From: Pseudomonas kilonensis
GTDB lineage: Bacteria > Pseudomonadota > Gammaproteobacteria > Pseudomonadales > Pseudomonadaceae
Reading direction: 5' to 3'
DNA: 64,000 nucleotides
NCBI RefSeq assembly: GCF_001269885.1
Contig: NZ_LHVH01000035.1
Location: forward strand, 186,001-250,000
The notes under the pieces: model-generated
What the model saw: the letters and a program-made list of their open reading frames with translations, nothing else
Databases searched by the model: none
What the model was told of the DNA's origin: nothing
In this document: positions 1-7,581 of the stretch, piece by piece
How positions within the stretch are numbered: the stretch's first letter is position 1
Layout: every line of letters begins with the position of its first letter
Translations under genes and position numbers: made by a program

Positions 1-1472
1 CTGGGGTGCTGCCAGCGCAACAGCGCTTCGAACCCGCGGATCCGCCCGTCGACGATGCTCACCTGCGGCTGGTAGACCATATTGAAATCGCGGTTCTCGA
101 TGGCCGAGCGCACGCTCTCTTCCAGCATCAGCCGTGAACGGGCTCGACCGTTCATTTCATGATCGTAAAAACGGTATTGCTGACGTCCGGCACGCTTGGC
201 TTCGTACATGGCGATGTCGGACGCCCGCAGCAACCCATCGAGATTGGCGCCGCAGTCCGGGTACGTCGCGATGCCGATGCTGGCCCCAAGGGCCACGTCC
301 ATGCCTTCGATCTGCTGGCAGATGGCGACGCGCTCGATCAGTTTCTCGGCGATCTTGGCCGCCTGCTCGGGAAATTCCAGGTCCAGCAGCGCCGTAAACT
401 CGTCCCCGCCCAACCGCGCCAGGATATCGAATGGGCGCAGGCAGGCCTTCAACTGTTCCGACACCCAGCGCAACACCCGATCCCCGGCATCATGCCCCAG
501 CGAGTCATTGACCCGCTTGAAGCCATCGAGGTCCAGGTACAGCAACACCCAGTTGCTTTCCTGGCGCTCGCTGCGCATCAACAGGTTTTCCGCGGTCTGG
601 TAGAACCCTCGGCGGTTGAGCAACCCGGTCAGCGGGTCCGTGACGGCCTGGTATTCGAGTTGCTGGTGCAAATGACGAACCACGGACATGTCCTGGAGCG
701 TCACCACCATCGCCTTCTGCTCCGACGGCAACGGCGCGCAGGACAAGGCCACCGACACCTGCTGGCCGGGCGCCGTGCGCAGGACCGCGTCATGCAATCG
801 CCAGGTTTCACCGCGACGATAGGCGTTGTGGATATCGGAATCGAGCCACTCGGGAATGTGCGGTTTCTGCAGGAAATCCAGGAACGGCATGCCCTGCAAT
901 TGCTCGGCGGTGGCATTGAGCAAACGGCAGGTAGAGGGGTTGGCGAAACGGATACAGCCATTCTCATCCACCACCAGGATGCCCTCGGCGGCGTTGTCCA
1001 GCACCGAGGCATTGAAGGCCCTGGCCGCTTCGAGATCCTGGCTCAGGCGCTGCAAGGCCCGGCGATTGCGCTGGTGCTCGAGCAACGCCTGGACCTTGGG
1101 CTTGAGGATCTGCGGATCGAAGGGCTTGAACAGGTAATCCACGGCGCCACTGGCGTAGCCCTTGATGACCGCATCCTGGGATTGCTCGTTGGCCGTCAGG
1201 AAAATGATCGGCGTGAGCCGCGTGCGCTGGCTGCCGCGCATCAGGCGCGCCACTTCGAAACCGTCCATGTCGGGCATCTGCACATCCAGCAGAACCAGGT
1301 CGATGTCGTGTTCGAGCAGCAGGTTTAGCGCCTCGACCCCCGAGGACGCGGTCATGACTCGCCAATCCTGACGCTGCAGCAAGGCACGCATGCTGAGCAG
1401 GTTTTCAGGGTAATCATCAACAATCAAAAGGACAGAGCTGTCTTCGCCGAGCGGTGGTTGCGCGCATTCCAT
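1..1472 (-). CDS. REC-PAS-GGDEF-EAL response regulator (partial, 3' end outside window)
   Basis: Likely synthesises and/or degrades cyclic-di-GMP in the cytoplasm under control of a sensor kinase. The gene is cut by the left edge. About 490 residues are visible from an ATG at 1472, which has a purine-rich GAGAAG upstream. They show a receiver domain (acidic pair D19-D20, phospho-acceptor D63 in LLDVQMPDMDG), a PAS-like region at about 140-250, and a GGDEF domain with an intact GGDEF signature. An RPFD inhibitory I-site lies five residues before that signature. The start of an EAL domain (FEALLRW) follows. The intact GGDEF and I-site suggest a feedback-inhibited cyclase. Whether the EAL half is catalytic cannot be judged here. 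It is transcribed divergently from the PL7 lyase genes. Confidence 0.9.
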   Translation of the reverse strand, partial: MECAQPPLGEDSSVLLIVDDYPENLLSMRALLQRQDWRVMTASSGVEALNLLLEHDIDLVLLDVQMPDMDGFEVARLMRGSQRTRLTPIIFLTANEQSQDAVIKGYASGAVDYLFKPFDPQILKPKVQALLEHQRNRRALQRLSQDLEAARAFNASVLDNAAEGILVVDENGCIRFANPSTCRLLNATAEQLQGMPFLDFLQKPHIPEWLDSDIHNAYRRGETWRLHDAVLRTAPGQQVSVALSCAPLPSEQKAMVVTLQDMSVVRHLHQQLEYQAVTDPLTGLLNRRGFYQTAENLLMRSERQESNWVLLYLDLDGFKRVNDSLGHDAGDRVLRWVSEQLKACLRPFDILARLGGDEFTALLDLEFPEQAAKIAEKLIERVAICQQIEGMDVALGASIGIATYPDCGANLDGLLRASDIAMYEAKRAGRQQYRFYDHEMNGRARSRLMLEESVRSAIENRDFNMVYQPQVSIVDGRIRGFEALLRWQHP

Positions 1473-1794
1473 GCTGCTTCTCTTATCGGGCGCCACGTCC
1501 GTTTTTACGTAGCAAAGCGGACAAATACTGTCCCCTCACTCTAGACCGGGATTATCAAAAGCAGTAGGTGTCAACGCGCCATCATCCAGACAAAGCCCGA
1601 AATAGCCGACTAACGGTCACCCTCCTCAGGCACAGAAACTGCACTGACACCCTCGACGGACAATTGACGTCAAACATCCGCCGAACGGTCAACAAAAAAA
1701 GCCCCTGTCCAGCGTTCCGAAACGCTTCAAAAGGGCGGTTTAAAGCCTCCCGCTACGGCATCCACCTTTACATCTCGATACGCAGGACCTGGAC
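1473..1794. other. Intergenic region with PL7 leader, copy 1
   Basis: This divergent spacer separates the GGDEF-EAL gene from the first PL7 lyase gene. From about 1608 on it is collinear with 2580-2766 upstream of the second lyase gene. The shared landmark TTGACGTCAA at 1664 lies 131 bases before the ATG, exactly as its counterpart at 2636 does. No other gene is visible here. Confidence 0.6.
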
Positions 1795-2466
1795 ATGATC
1801 GATCTCGCAACCTGGAATTTGAGCATCCCCGAGGGCGCCCCACCGGCAACCATTGAAACCTCACAATTGGTTCAGGGCTTCAAGAACCAGTACTTCAACT
1901 CTGAAACCGGCACGGTGTTTTTCTGGGCCCCCGTGACAGGCGCCACGACGGCCAATGCTATTTACCCACGCAGCGAACTGCGCGAAACCAACAGCGACGG
2001 CACCTTGCGCAATTGGCTTTACCCGTCGGCGGACAACACCCTGCGCGCGACCGTCACCGTCAACCAGGTGCCCAGCACCGGCAAGATCGTGATCGGCCAG
2101 ATTCATACCAAGGACAGCACCAGTCCGATGGTGAAACTGGAATACCAATACAAAGCCTACAGCTCCACCGGAAATATCGTCGCCAAGGTGCGCATTCGTC
2201 CTGATGACGCGACGGGCCAGGTCATTACCATCGCCACGGGCGTGACCCTCAACCGCAGCTTCTCCTACATGATCCACTTGAGCCCGAAGGGCGCGCTGGG
2301 CATTACTGCGGCGGGCTACAACTGGCGGACCACCGTTGATCCGAGCTGGAAAGTCAAACCGCTCTATTTCAAAGCGGGGGTGTATGTGCAGGACAACACC
2401 GGCTACGTCACCGAAGGTGGGAAAGTGACGTTCAGCCTGCTGGAAATCAAACACACCACTCTTTAA
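1795..2466 (+). CDS. Polysaccharide lyase family 7 (alginate-lyase-like) protein, copy 1
   Basis: Predicted lyase that cleaves uronate polysaccharide, most likely alginate, by beta-elimination. The 223-residue protein is a single PL7/alginate_lyase2 jelly-roll domain carrying the three family signatures: RSELRE near residue 63, QIH near 102, and YFKAGVYVQ near 190. These contain the Arg, Gln, His and Tyr catalytic residues of the family. There is no N-terminal signal peptide, which resembles the small P. aeruginosa enzyme PA1167 as I remember it. It is followed by a rho-independent terminator and then by a paralogue with the same layout. Substrate specificity (polyM or polyG) cannot be read from sequence. 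Confidence 0.9.
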   Translation: MIDLATWNLSIPEGAPPATIETSQLVQGFKNQYFNSETGTVFFWAPVTGATTANAIYPRSELRETNSDGTLRNWLYPSADNTLRATVTVNQVPSTGKIVIGQIHTKDSTSPMVKLEYQYKAYSSTGNIVAKVRIRPDDATGQVITIATGVTLNRSFSYMIHLSPKGALGITAAGYNWRTTVDPSWKVKPLYFKAGVYVQDNTGYVTEGGKVTFSLLEIKHTTL

Positions 2467-2483
2467 CCACTGTCGCACCTTTG

Positions 2484-2513
2484 AAGGCATCCGTTTCCGG
2501 GTGCCTTTTTTTT
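2484..2513 (+). terminator. Rho-independent terminator after PL7 copy 1
   Basis: GGCATCCG-TTTC-CGGGTGCC forms an 8-bp stem with one G-T pair, followed by eight T. It ends the first lyase transcript, so the second copy needs its own promoter. Confidence 0.85.
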
Positions 2514-2579
2514 GCCCCGTGTACGACGAAAGAACCAAATAGCCATTAGCCAATGGTTCCGAGAAAAATCGAGCTAGCC

Positions 2580-2766
2580 GACCAATGGTCGTTTGTCTCG
2601 GGCACCAAAGCGGCAAACGCAACTCTGACGGACTGTTGACGCCAACCCTCCGCCGGACGACCGCGCCAAATACTCGTCCGCGCACCCTTCTGGCCTCAGC
2701 AAAAGCGCGTCTTAGAGCCTCCGGCTGTGGCGTAAATCATTTCTTCTTCTCAGAAAGGATCCGAAC
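2580..2766 (+). repeat. Duplicated leader of PL7 copy 2
   Basis: This sequence is collinear with 1608-1794 at a constant offset of 972 bases. Shared blocks are TTGACGYCAA...TCCGCCG at 2636 (1664 in copy 1) and GAGCCTCCGGCT versus AAGCCTCCCGCT nearer the gene. The duplication therefore included the probable promoter and 5' leader. Confidence 0.7.
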
Positions 2767-3435
2767 ATGGTCGATCTTGCAACCTGGAACCTGAGCATCC
2801 CCGAAGGCAGTCCGCCGAAAACCATCGAAACCCCTCGGCTGGTGGATGGGTTCCAGGACAAATATTTCAACTCCGAAGGCAGCACGGTGTATTTCTGGTC
2901 ACCGGTGACCGGCACCAAGACTGAAAACGCGATCTATCCGCGCAGCGAATTGCGTGAGACCTACAAGGACGGCACCTTGCGCAACTGGGTCTACCCCGAC
3001 GCCGATAACCAGCTACGGGCAAGTTTGGTGGTCAATCAGGTGCCCAGCAGCGGCAAGATCGTGATCGGACAGATCCATGCCAAGGACAGCAGCAAGCCCA
3101 TGGTCAAGCTGGAATACCAATACAAGGAAGACAGCGCCACCGGGAACATCGTCGCCAAGGTCCGCATGCGGCCTGATGACAGCGAAGGCAGGGTGATTAC
3201 CGTTGCTACGGGGGTGAAGCTCAATCGGTCCTTCTCTTACCGAATTCATCTTGATCGTACGGGCGATCTTGGCATTACCGCTGCCGGTCATAGTTGGTAC
3301 ACCACCGTCGGTGCCGCCTGGCGCGACAAGCCGTTGTATTTCAAGGCTGGGGTGTATGTGCAGGACAACAGCGGTTACACCAGCGAAGGTGGAAAAGTGA
3401 CGTTCAGCGTGCTGGATATCGATCACAACACCTGA
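2767..3435 (+). CDS. Polysaccharide lyase family 7 (alginate-lyase-like) protein, copy 2
   Basis: Paralogue of the gene just upstream, 222 residues and alignable end to end without obvious gaps. RSELRE, QIH and YFKAGVYVQ are all kept, so it should be catalytically competent. Most differences are conservative or lie in surface-like positions (for example the PEGSPPKTIET start and the KEDSATG loop). No signal peptide is seen. The start is an ATG preceded by AGAAAGGATCCGAAC, with a good AAGGA. The conserved leader implies that both copies once shared regulation. Whether the pair has diverged in substrate (mannuronate versus guluronate) is unknown. Confidence 0.9.
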   Translation: MVDLATWNLSIPEGSPPKTIETPRLVDGFQDKYFNSEGSTVYFWSPVTGTKTENAIYPRSELRETYKDGTLRNWVYPDADNQLRASLVVNQVPSSGKIVIGQIHAKDSSKPMVKLEYQYKEDSATGNIVAKVRMRPDDSEGRVITVATGVKLNRSFSYRIHLDRTGDLGITAAGHSWYTTVGAAWRDKPLYFKAGVYVQDNSGYTSEGGKVTFSVLDIDHNT

Positions 3436-3472
3436 AATTTCACTTCCGATAATCTCGTAGGAAATCCCCTCT

Positions 3473-3593
3473 TGTGGCGAGGGGATTTATCCCCGTTGGG
3501 CTGCGAAGCAGCCCCTCTTTTCGTCAGACCCACCGCATGTGCCGACTTTACGGCGGCTGCGCCCCCGAGCGGGAGCAAGCTCCCTCGCCACAG
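3473..3593. repeat. REP-like repeat, GTGGCGAGGGG family
   Basis: It begins TGTGGCGAGGGGATTTATCC and ends CCCTCGCCACA, an inverted arrangement with internal GCTGCGAAGCAGC palindromes. The same family occurs at 39056 and 56719. Confidence 0.75.
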
Positions 3594-3683
3594 GGGGGCG
3601 GTGCGTCCTACAGGTCGATTTTGGTCTCGAAAATCTCCTCTATAGTTCGACTTGTCTGCTGGCCTTGGTCAATGGGCAGGGGT

Positions 3684-3896
3684 TTCGCAGCCCTGGTGAG
3701 TTAGAATCACGACCGTCAAAAATCGACATAGGCGAATCCTGCCTACGTTCGGCTTTTCATGGCGGCTGTGTGTGGGAGATCTTCGGGTCTGCCGGGTTTC
3801 TCTAACTCCTCGGTCTGCGAACCCGCACATGGCTGCCACCCAATTTGTTTCGCAGCAAACGGTGGTAAGTACTTTTTCTTGAGTTAGAGGTTTGTC
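3684..3896 (+). ncRNA. C4-like antisense RNA and its two target boxes
   Basis: Two short antisense boxes, TCTAACTC (3801-3808) and CTGCGAA (3815-3821), are complementary to two target pairs in the same transcript: TTCGCAG 3684-3690 with GAGTTAGA 3698-3705, and TTCGCAG 3849-3855 with GAGTTAGA 3881-3888. The last target runs into the Shine-Dalgarno AGAGG (3886-3890) of the next gene. The antisense core also folds locally: AGATC-UUCG-GGTCT at 3777-3790, TAGGC/GCCTA at 3729-3745, and CGGGTT 3793-3798 with AACCCG 3820-3825, which exposes the first box in a loop. This a'/b' logic is that of the phage P1/P7 C4 RNA. The family assignment is inference. Confidence 0.65.
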
Positions 3897-4181
3897 ATGA
3901 AAACTGAACAATTGCTAAGCCGTTTCACGCCACTTACCCCGATCGCCACCACCCAACCCATCCTGTTCATCGACAGCACCGCCCCATTGACTGAACTCCA
4001 CGCCTGCGCCAGCGAACGCTTACATGCCACGCTCGACTACTTGACGCTCATGGCCTGCGCCACCCTGCGCGATTCGGCCGCCAGCGACTTCAATACCCTC
4101 ACCAATGTTGCCCGGATCCTGGTTCAGGATGTCACCGATGTGTTTGGTGTCATTGAACAACGCGGGCTCGAAGGGGAATAA
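3897..4181 (+). CDS. Small Pseudomonas hypothetical protein (DUF3077/DUF6124-like)
   Basis: A 94-residue soluble protein with no signal peptide and no membrane segment. Its C-terminal two thirds look helical (LTELHACASERLHATLDYLT, then NVARILVQDVTDVFGVIEQ). The Cys-Ala rich first helix and the hydrophobic second helix resemble the small DUF3077/DUF6124 proteins common in Pseudomonas accessory DNA. I am not certain of the family and know no function for it. The ATG is set by AGAGG six bases upstream. That Shine-Dalgarno overlaps a target box of the C4-like antisense RNA, so translation is probably repressed by its own leader. Repeat-rich DNA follows directly. Confidence 0.65.
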   Translation: MKTEQLLSRFTPLTPIATTQPILFIDSTAPLTELHACASERLHATLDYLTLMACATLRDSAASDFNTLTNVARILVQDVTDVFGVIEQRGLEGE

Positions 4182-4194
4182 AATATTGCGGGCA

Positions 4195-4466
4195 TATCCA
4201 TTGCTGCGGTAACGGCTGCTTAGGGTTCCGCCCTGACGGCGGGTCACTTTCGAAAAGCGCGAAAGTAACCAAAGCGCTCCTGCCCCACCACTCGGTGCCT
4301 CGCCTAGGCTCGGCATGCCCTCACTCCGGCATTGCTCCGCGGGCCGCCGCGAAGGGCCATCCATGGCCCAGCGCGGCTACCTCGGCATCCATGCCGGGTT
4401 GCCCACTCCACAATGCCTGCGTTCGGCCATCGTGGTTAACGGGGCGCCGAGATCAACGTCCACCGC
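4195..4466 (-). repeat. Repeat core element, copy A
   Basis: About 270 bp, inverted relative to copies B (5292), C (48001) and D (49869). Recognisable landmarks are the palindromes CCCGGCATGGATGCCGGG-type (degraded here), GGGCCATCCATGGCCC and a stem of CGAAAGT with ACTTTCG. Adjacent open frames are translations of the repeat, not genes. Confidence 0.85.
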
Positions 4467-5082
4467 GAGGCGGCCTAGTAGCCGACCTGGCTCTCCCGGT
4501 CGTACACCCATCAGCTCTGTTTGAGCAGGACCTGTGGGAGCAAAGCTTGCTCGCGAGGCGGCCTGACAGCCGACTTGGCTCTCCCGGTCGTACACCCATC
4601 AGCTCTGTTTGAGCAGAACCTGTGGAAGCAAAGCTTGCTCGCGAGGCGGCCTGACAGCCGACTTGGCTCTCCCGGTCGTACACCCATCAGCTCTGTTTGA
4701 GCAGAACCTGTGGGAGCAAAGCTTGCTCGCGAGGCGGCCTGACAGCCGACCTGGCTCTCCCGGTCGTACACCCATCAGCTCTGTTTGAGCAGAACCTGTG
4801 GGAGCAAAGCTTGCTCGCGAGGCGGCCTGACAGCCGACCTGGCTCTCCCGGTCGTACACCCATCAGCTCTGTTTGAGCAGAACCTGTGGGAGCAAAGCTT
4901 GCTCGCGAGGCGGCCTGACAGCCGACCTGGCTCTCCCAGTCGCACACCCATCAGCTCTGTTTGAGCAGAACCTGTGGGAGCAAAGCTTGCTCGCGAGGCG
5001 GCCTGACAGCCGACTTGGCTCTCCCGGTCGTACACCCATCAGCTCTGTTTGAGCAGAACCTGTGGGAGCAAAGCTTGCTCGC
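4467..5082. repeat. Tandem array of seven 88-bp repeats
   Basis: Units start at 4467, 4555, 4643, 4731, 4819, 4907 and 4995, each with GAGGCGGCCT. Every unit carries one REP-type sequence (TGTGGGAGCAAAGCTTGCTC) and differs from its neighbours by only a few bases. There are no variable spacers, so this is not a CRISPR. Strings of 86-residue open frames here are artefacts of the repeat. Confidence 0.95.
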
Positions 5083-5291
5083 GATAGCGATCGATCAGCT
5101 TGCATCAGCGCTGGATGTGCCACCGTCTTCGCGAGCAAGCTTTGCTCCCACAGATCTGACAGGTGTACGACCGCAAGAGCCAAGCCGGCTGTCAGGCCGC
5201 CTCGCGAGCAAGCTTTGCTCCCACACACACCTGCTCCCACAGGGGAAACGCGGTCTCACCAAGAGCCAGGTCGGCTATAAGGCCGCCTCGC
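5083..5291. repeat. Degenerate inverted 88-mer/REP copies
   Basis: Two REP sequences in the opposite orientation (CGCGAGCAAGCTTTGCTCCC at about 5131 and 5203) are followed by GAGCCAGGTCGGCTATAAGG. This is the part of the 88-mer that always abuts the repeat core. Confidence 0.8.
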
Positions 5292-5545
5292 GGTGGACGT
5301 TGATCTCGGGCGCCCCGTTAACCACGATGGCCGAACGCAGGCATTGCGCAGTGGGCATCCCGGCATGGATGCCGGGATAGCCGCGCTGGGCCATGGATGG
5401 CCCTTCGCGGCGGGCCCACGGAGCAATGCCGGAGTGAGGGCATGCCGAGCCTAAGCGAGGCACCGAGTGGTGGGGCAGAAGCGCTTTGGTTACTTTCGCG
5501 CTTTTCGAAAGTGACCCGCTGTAAGAGCGGAACCATAAGCCGCCG
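5292..5545 (+). repeat. Repeat core element, copy B
   Basis: Mirror copy of 4195-4466. It contains the palindromes CCCGGCATGGATGCCGGG and GGGCCATGGATGGCCC, and an 11-bp hairpin (5488-5498 with 5506-5516, GGTTACTTTCG / CGAAAGTGACC). Confidence 0.85.
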
Positions 5546-5583
5546 CCACCCAAAAAACGGATATACACACAAACCCCACCCAT

Positions 5584-5611
5584 AAAAAAACCCGCATCAC
5601 TGCGGGTTTTC
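5584..5611 (-). terminator. Rho-independent terminator of fba
   Basis: On the minus strand AACCCGC-AGTGAT-GCGGGTT is followed by a run of T, 17 bases past the fba stop codon. Confidence 0.9.
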
Positions 5612-5627
5612 TCACAACGCTAAAACA

Positions 5628-6692
5628 TCAATTAACCTTAGCGTTCAACTCACCCTTCAAGTACCGCTGATACATAGCCTCCAGAGAGATCGGCTTGATC
5701 TTGGAAGCATTACCCGCCGTACCAAACGCCTCATAACGCGCAATACACACATCCCGCATCGCCGTCACGGTCGCACCGAAGAACTTACGCGGATCAAACT
5801 CACTCGGATTGGTCGCCATCAAACGACGCATCGCACCAGTAGAAGCCAGACGCAGATCGGTATCGATGTTGACCTTGCGCACACCGTACTTGATGCCTTC
5901 GACGATTTCCTCAACCGGCACGCCGTAGGTTTCCTTGATGTCGCCACCGTACTGGTTGATGATCGCCAGCCACTCCTGTGGAACCGAGGAAGAACCGTGC
6001 ATCACCAGGTGGGTGTTCGGGATGCGCTTGTGGATTTCCTTGATGCGGTCGATCGCCAGCACGTCGCCAGTTGGCGGCTTGGTGAACTTGTAGGCGCCGT
6101 GGCTGGTGCCGATGGCGATGGCCAGGGCGTCGACCTGGGTCTTCTTGACGAAGTCCGCCGCTTCTTCCGGATCGGTCAGCATCTGGCTGTGGTCCAGCAC
6201 GCCTTCGGCGCCGATGCCGTCTTCTTCACCGGCCATGCCGGTTTCCAACGAACCCAGGCAACCCAGTTCGCCTTCCACCGATACGCCGCAGGCGTGGGCC
6301 ATGGCGACGGTCTGCTGGGTGACGCGTACGTTGTACTCGTAGTCGGTCGGGGTCTTGCCGTCTTCGCCGAGGGAACCGTCCATCATCACCGAGCTGAAGC
6401 CCAGCTGGATGGAACGCTGGCAGACGTCCGGGCTGGTGCCGTGGTCCTGGTGCATGCACACCGGGATGTGCGGGAACTCTTCGATCGCTGCCAGGATCAG
6501 GTGACGCAGGAACGGCGCGCCAGCGTATTTGCGGGCACCGGCCGAAGCCTGGACGATCACCGGAGAGTCAGTCTTGTCAGCGGCTTCCATGATGGCGCGC
6601 ATCTGCTCAAGGTTGTTGACGTTAAAGGCTGGAACGCCGTAGCCGAACTCGGCTGCGTGGTCCAGCATCTGACGCATGCTGATAAGTGCCAT
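5628..6692 (-). CDS. fba: Fructose-1,6-bisphosphate aldolase, class II
   Basis: Cytoplasmic zinc enzyme that splits fructose-1,6-bisphosphate to DHAP and glyceraldehyde-3-phosphate, or the reverse. Pseudomonas mainly uses it for gluconeogenesis. The 354-residue protein shows the class II signatures: CMHQDHGTSP (catalytic D83, metal-binding H84), SVMMDGS, the GTSHGAYK histidine and the LVMHGSSS loop. I chose the ATG at 6692 (MALISMRQML, with GGGAGAGAG upstream) because the open frame before it reads through REP DNA. It is the last gene of the leftward tkt-epd-pgk cluster. A REPIN and the mliC gene separate it from pgk. Confidence 0.97.
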   Translation of the reverse strand: MALISMRQMLDHAAEFGYGVPAFNVNNLEQMRAIMEAADKTDSPVIVQASAGARKYAGAPFLRHLILAAIEEFPHIPVCMHQDHGTSPDVCQRSIQLGFSSVMMDGSLGEDGKTPTDYEYNVRVTQQTVAMAHACGVSVEGELGCLGSLETGMAGEEDGIGAEGVLDHSQMLTDPEEAADFVKKTQVDALAIAIGTSHGAYKFTKPPTGDVLAIDRIKEIHKRIPNTHLVMHGSSSVPQEWLAIINQYGGDIKETYGVPVEEIVEGIKYGVRKVNIDTDLRLASTGAMRRLMATNPSEFDPRKFFGATVTAMRDVCIARYEAFGTAGNASKIKPISLEAMYQRYLKGELNAKVN

Positions 6693-6831
6693 TGTGTCTC
6701 TCTCCCGGTCGAGGGTCGTTAATCGTGCCAGCCTGCCGGAGCGGCGGCGGCTATTCAAGTCATTGCGGATCGGGGGTCGGTCCCGGTCTGCGTGTTCCGT
6801 GCAGCAAAATCTCAAATCGTATAGAGCCCCC

Positions 6832-6921
6832 TGTGGGAGCGGGCTTGCTCGCGAATGCGGTTTCACATTCAACAAAGATGCAAGCTGAGCCGCCGCATTC
6901 GCGAGCAAGCCCGCTCCCACA
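6832..6921. repeat. REPIN between mliC and fba
   Basis: Two inverted REP sequences (TGTGGGAGCGGGCTTGCTCG and its mirror) surround a central stem containing ATTCGCGAG. It may also attenuate read-through into fba. Confidence 0.9.
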
Positions 6922-6936
6922 TTGGATCTCAGTGGA

Positions 6937-7269
6937 TCACTCGGCCTTGCAGCCACGCCCAATCAAGTCATTGGTGGCGACCCAATACACCAGGCCTTCC
7001 TCACCCTTGACGTGAAACGCCAGCATGTCATCGCTGTACAGTGAACCTTCAGCACCCGGCTCAAGCTTGAGACGATAAACCTTATCGGCGCCGCCCAGGC
7101 GTACATCGACTTCCTTGTGGGCGGCATCGGTGTAGCGCCAGAGCACTTTGGCCTCGCTGTCGCAGGTCCAGGTCGTCCAACCTTCAACAGGTTCGGACGT
7201 GTGCAAAAAGTCCAACTGCGCACAACCGCCCAGCAATGCCAACGCCACGACGGCGATCAAGCCTTTCAT
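6937..7269 (-). CDS. mliC: MliC-family lysozyme inhibitor lipoprotein
   Basis: Predicted outer-membrane or periplasm-facing lipoprotein that protects peptidoglycan from C-type lysozyme. The 110-residue precursor starts MKGLIAVVALALLGGC, a lipoprotein signal peptide with lipobox LGGC, so acylation is at C16. It continues as an MliC domain with a disulfide-type cysteine (WTCDSE) and the SLYSDDMLAFHVKGEEGLVYW stretch, which matches the family's conserved inhibitory loop. The ATG at 7269 is chosen over upstream starts because it gives the signal peptide and has GAGGAA before it. It lies between a small lipoprotein gene and fba on the same strand, as in the region I recall as PA0553-PA0554 of P. 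aeruginosa. Confidence 0.85.
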   Translation of the reverse strand: MKGLIAVVALALLGGCAQLDFLHTSEPVEGWTTWTCDSEAKVLWRYTDAAHKEVDVRLGGADKVYRLKLEPGAEGSLYSDDMLAFHVKGEEGLVYWVATNDLIGRGCKAE

Positions 7270-7325
7270 CCGTGTTCCTCGACGGACGGCACACGCCGCC
7301 CGCCATGAGTTAAGAGTCAGACCCG

Positions 7326-7550
7326 TCAAGGACAACCATGTTCCTTGGCCGGGGTTTGCGTCTCGTATTTGTCCAGGCCGTCCGGTCCGGAACGCTTGTT
7401 CAGCACCGGGTTGGTCTCGGCCTGCCAGTCGGCCTGGTAACAGCCGTCTTCGGGCGCCGGCGTGCCGGGTTGCGGGGCCGGAGCCTGCGGGCTGCTTGAG
7501 CAGGCCACCAGCATCGTCGCCGCCAACAGCAACGGGATCGTCTTGACCAT
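7326..7550 (-). CDS. Small conserved lipoprotein
   Basis: A 74-residue precursor, MVKTIPLLLAATMLVAC, with a lipobox (LVAC, acylated C17), then a Pro/Ala-rich linker and a short polar domain with two cysteines (DGCYQADW and EHGC) that could form a disulfide. I recognise no functional family. The start at 7550 is set by GGAGTG seven bases upstream. It sits 31 bases after pgk, so it is probably co-transcribed with pgk and mliC. A structural or envelope-protection role beside MliC is only a guess. Confidence 0.75.
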   Translation of the reverse strand: MVKTIPLLLAATMLVACSSSPQAPAPQPGTPAPEDGCYQADWQAETNPVLNKRSGPDGLDKYETQTPAKEHGCP

Positions 7551-7581
7551 CAGAACACTCCTTTGCCTGGTCAATGCAGCT

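Noticed and set aside
4295..4612. Small proteins encoded in the repeat cores (also at 5275, 48063 and 49766)
   Set aside because: All four cores give similar frames in both directions, with frameshifts between copies; the palindromes explain the sequence.
4467..5082. CRISPR array
   Set aside because: The 88-bp units repeat in full with no unique spacers, and no cas genes are present.
4453..5240. Series of 86-residue open frames
   Set aside because: They are translations of the 88-bp repeat in one frame, without start signals or family similarity.
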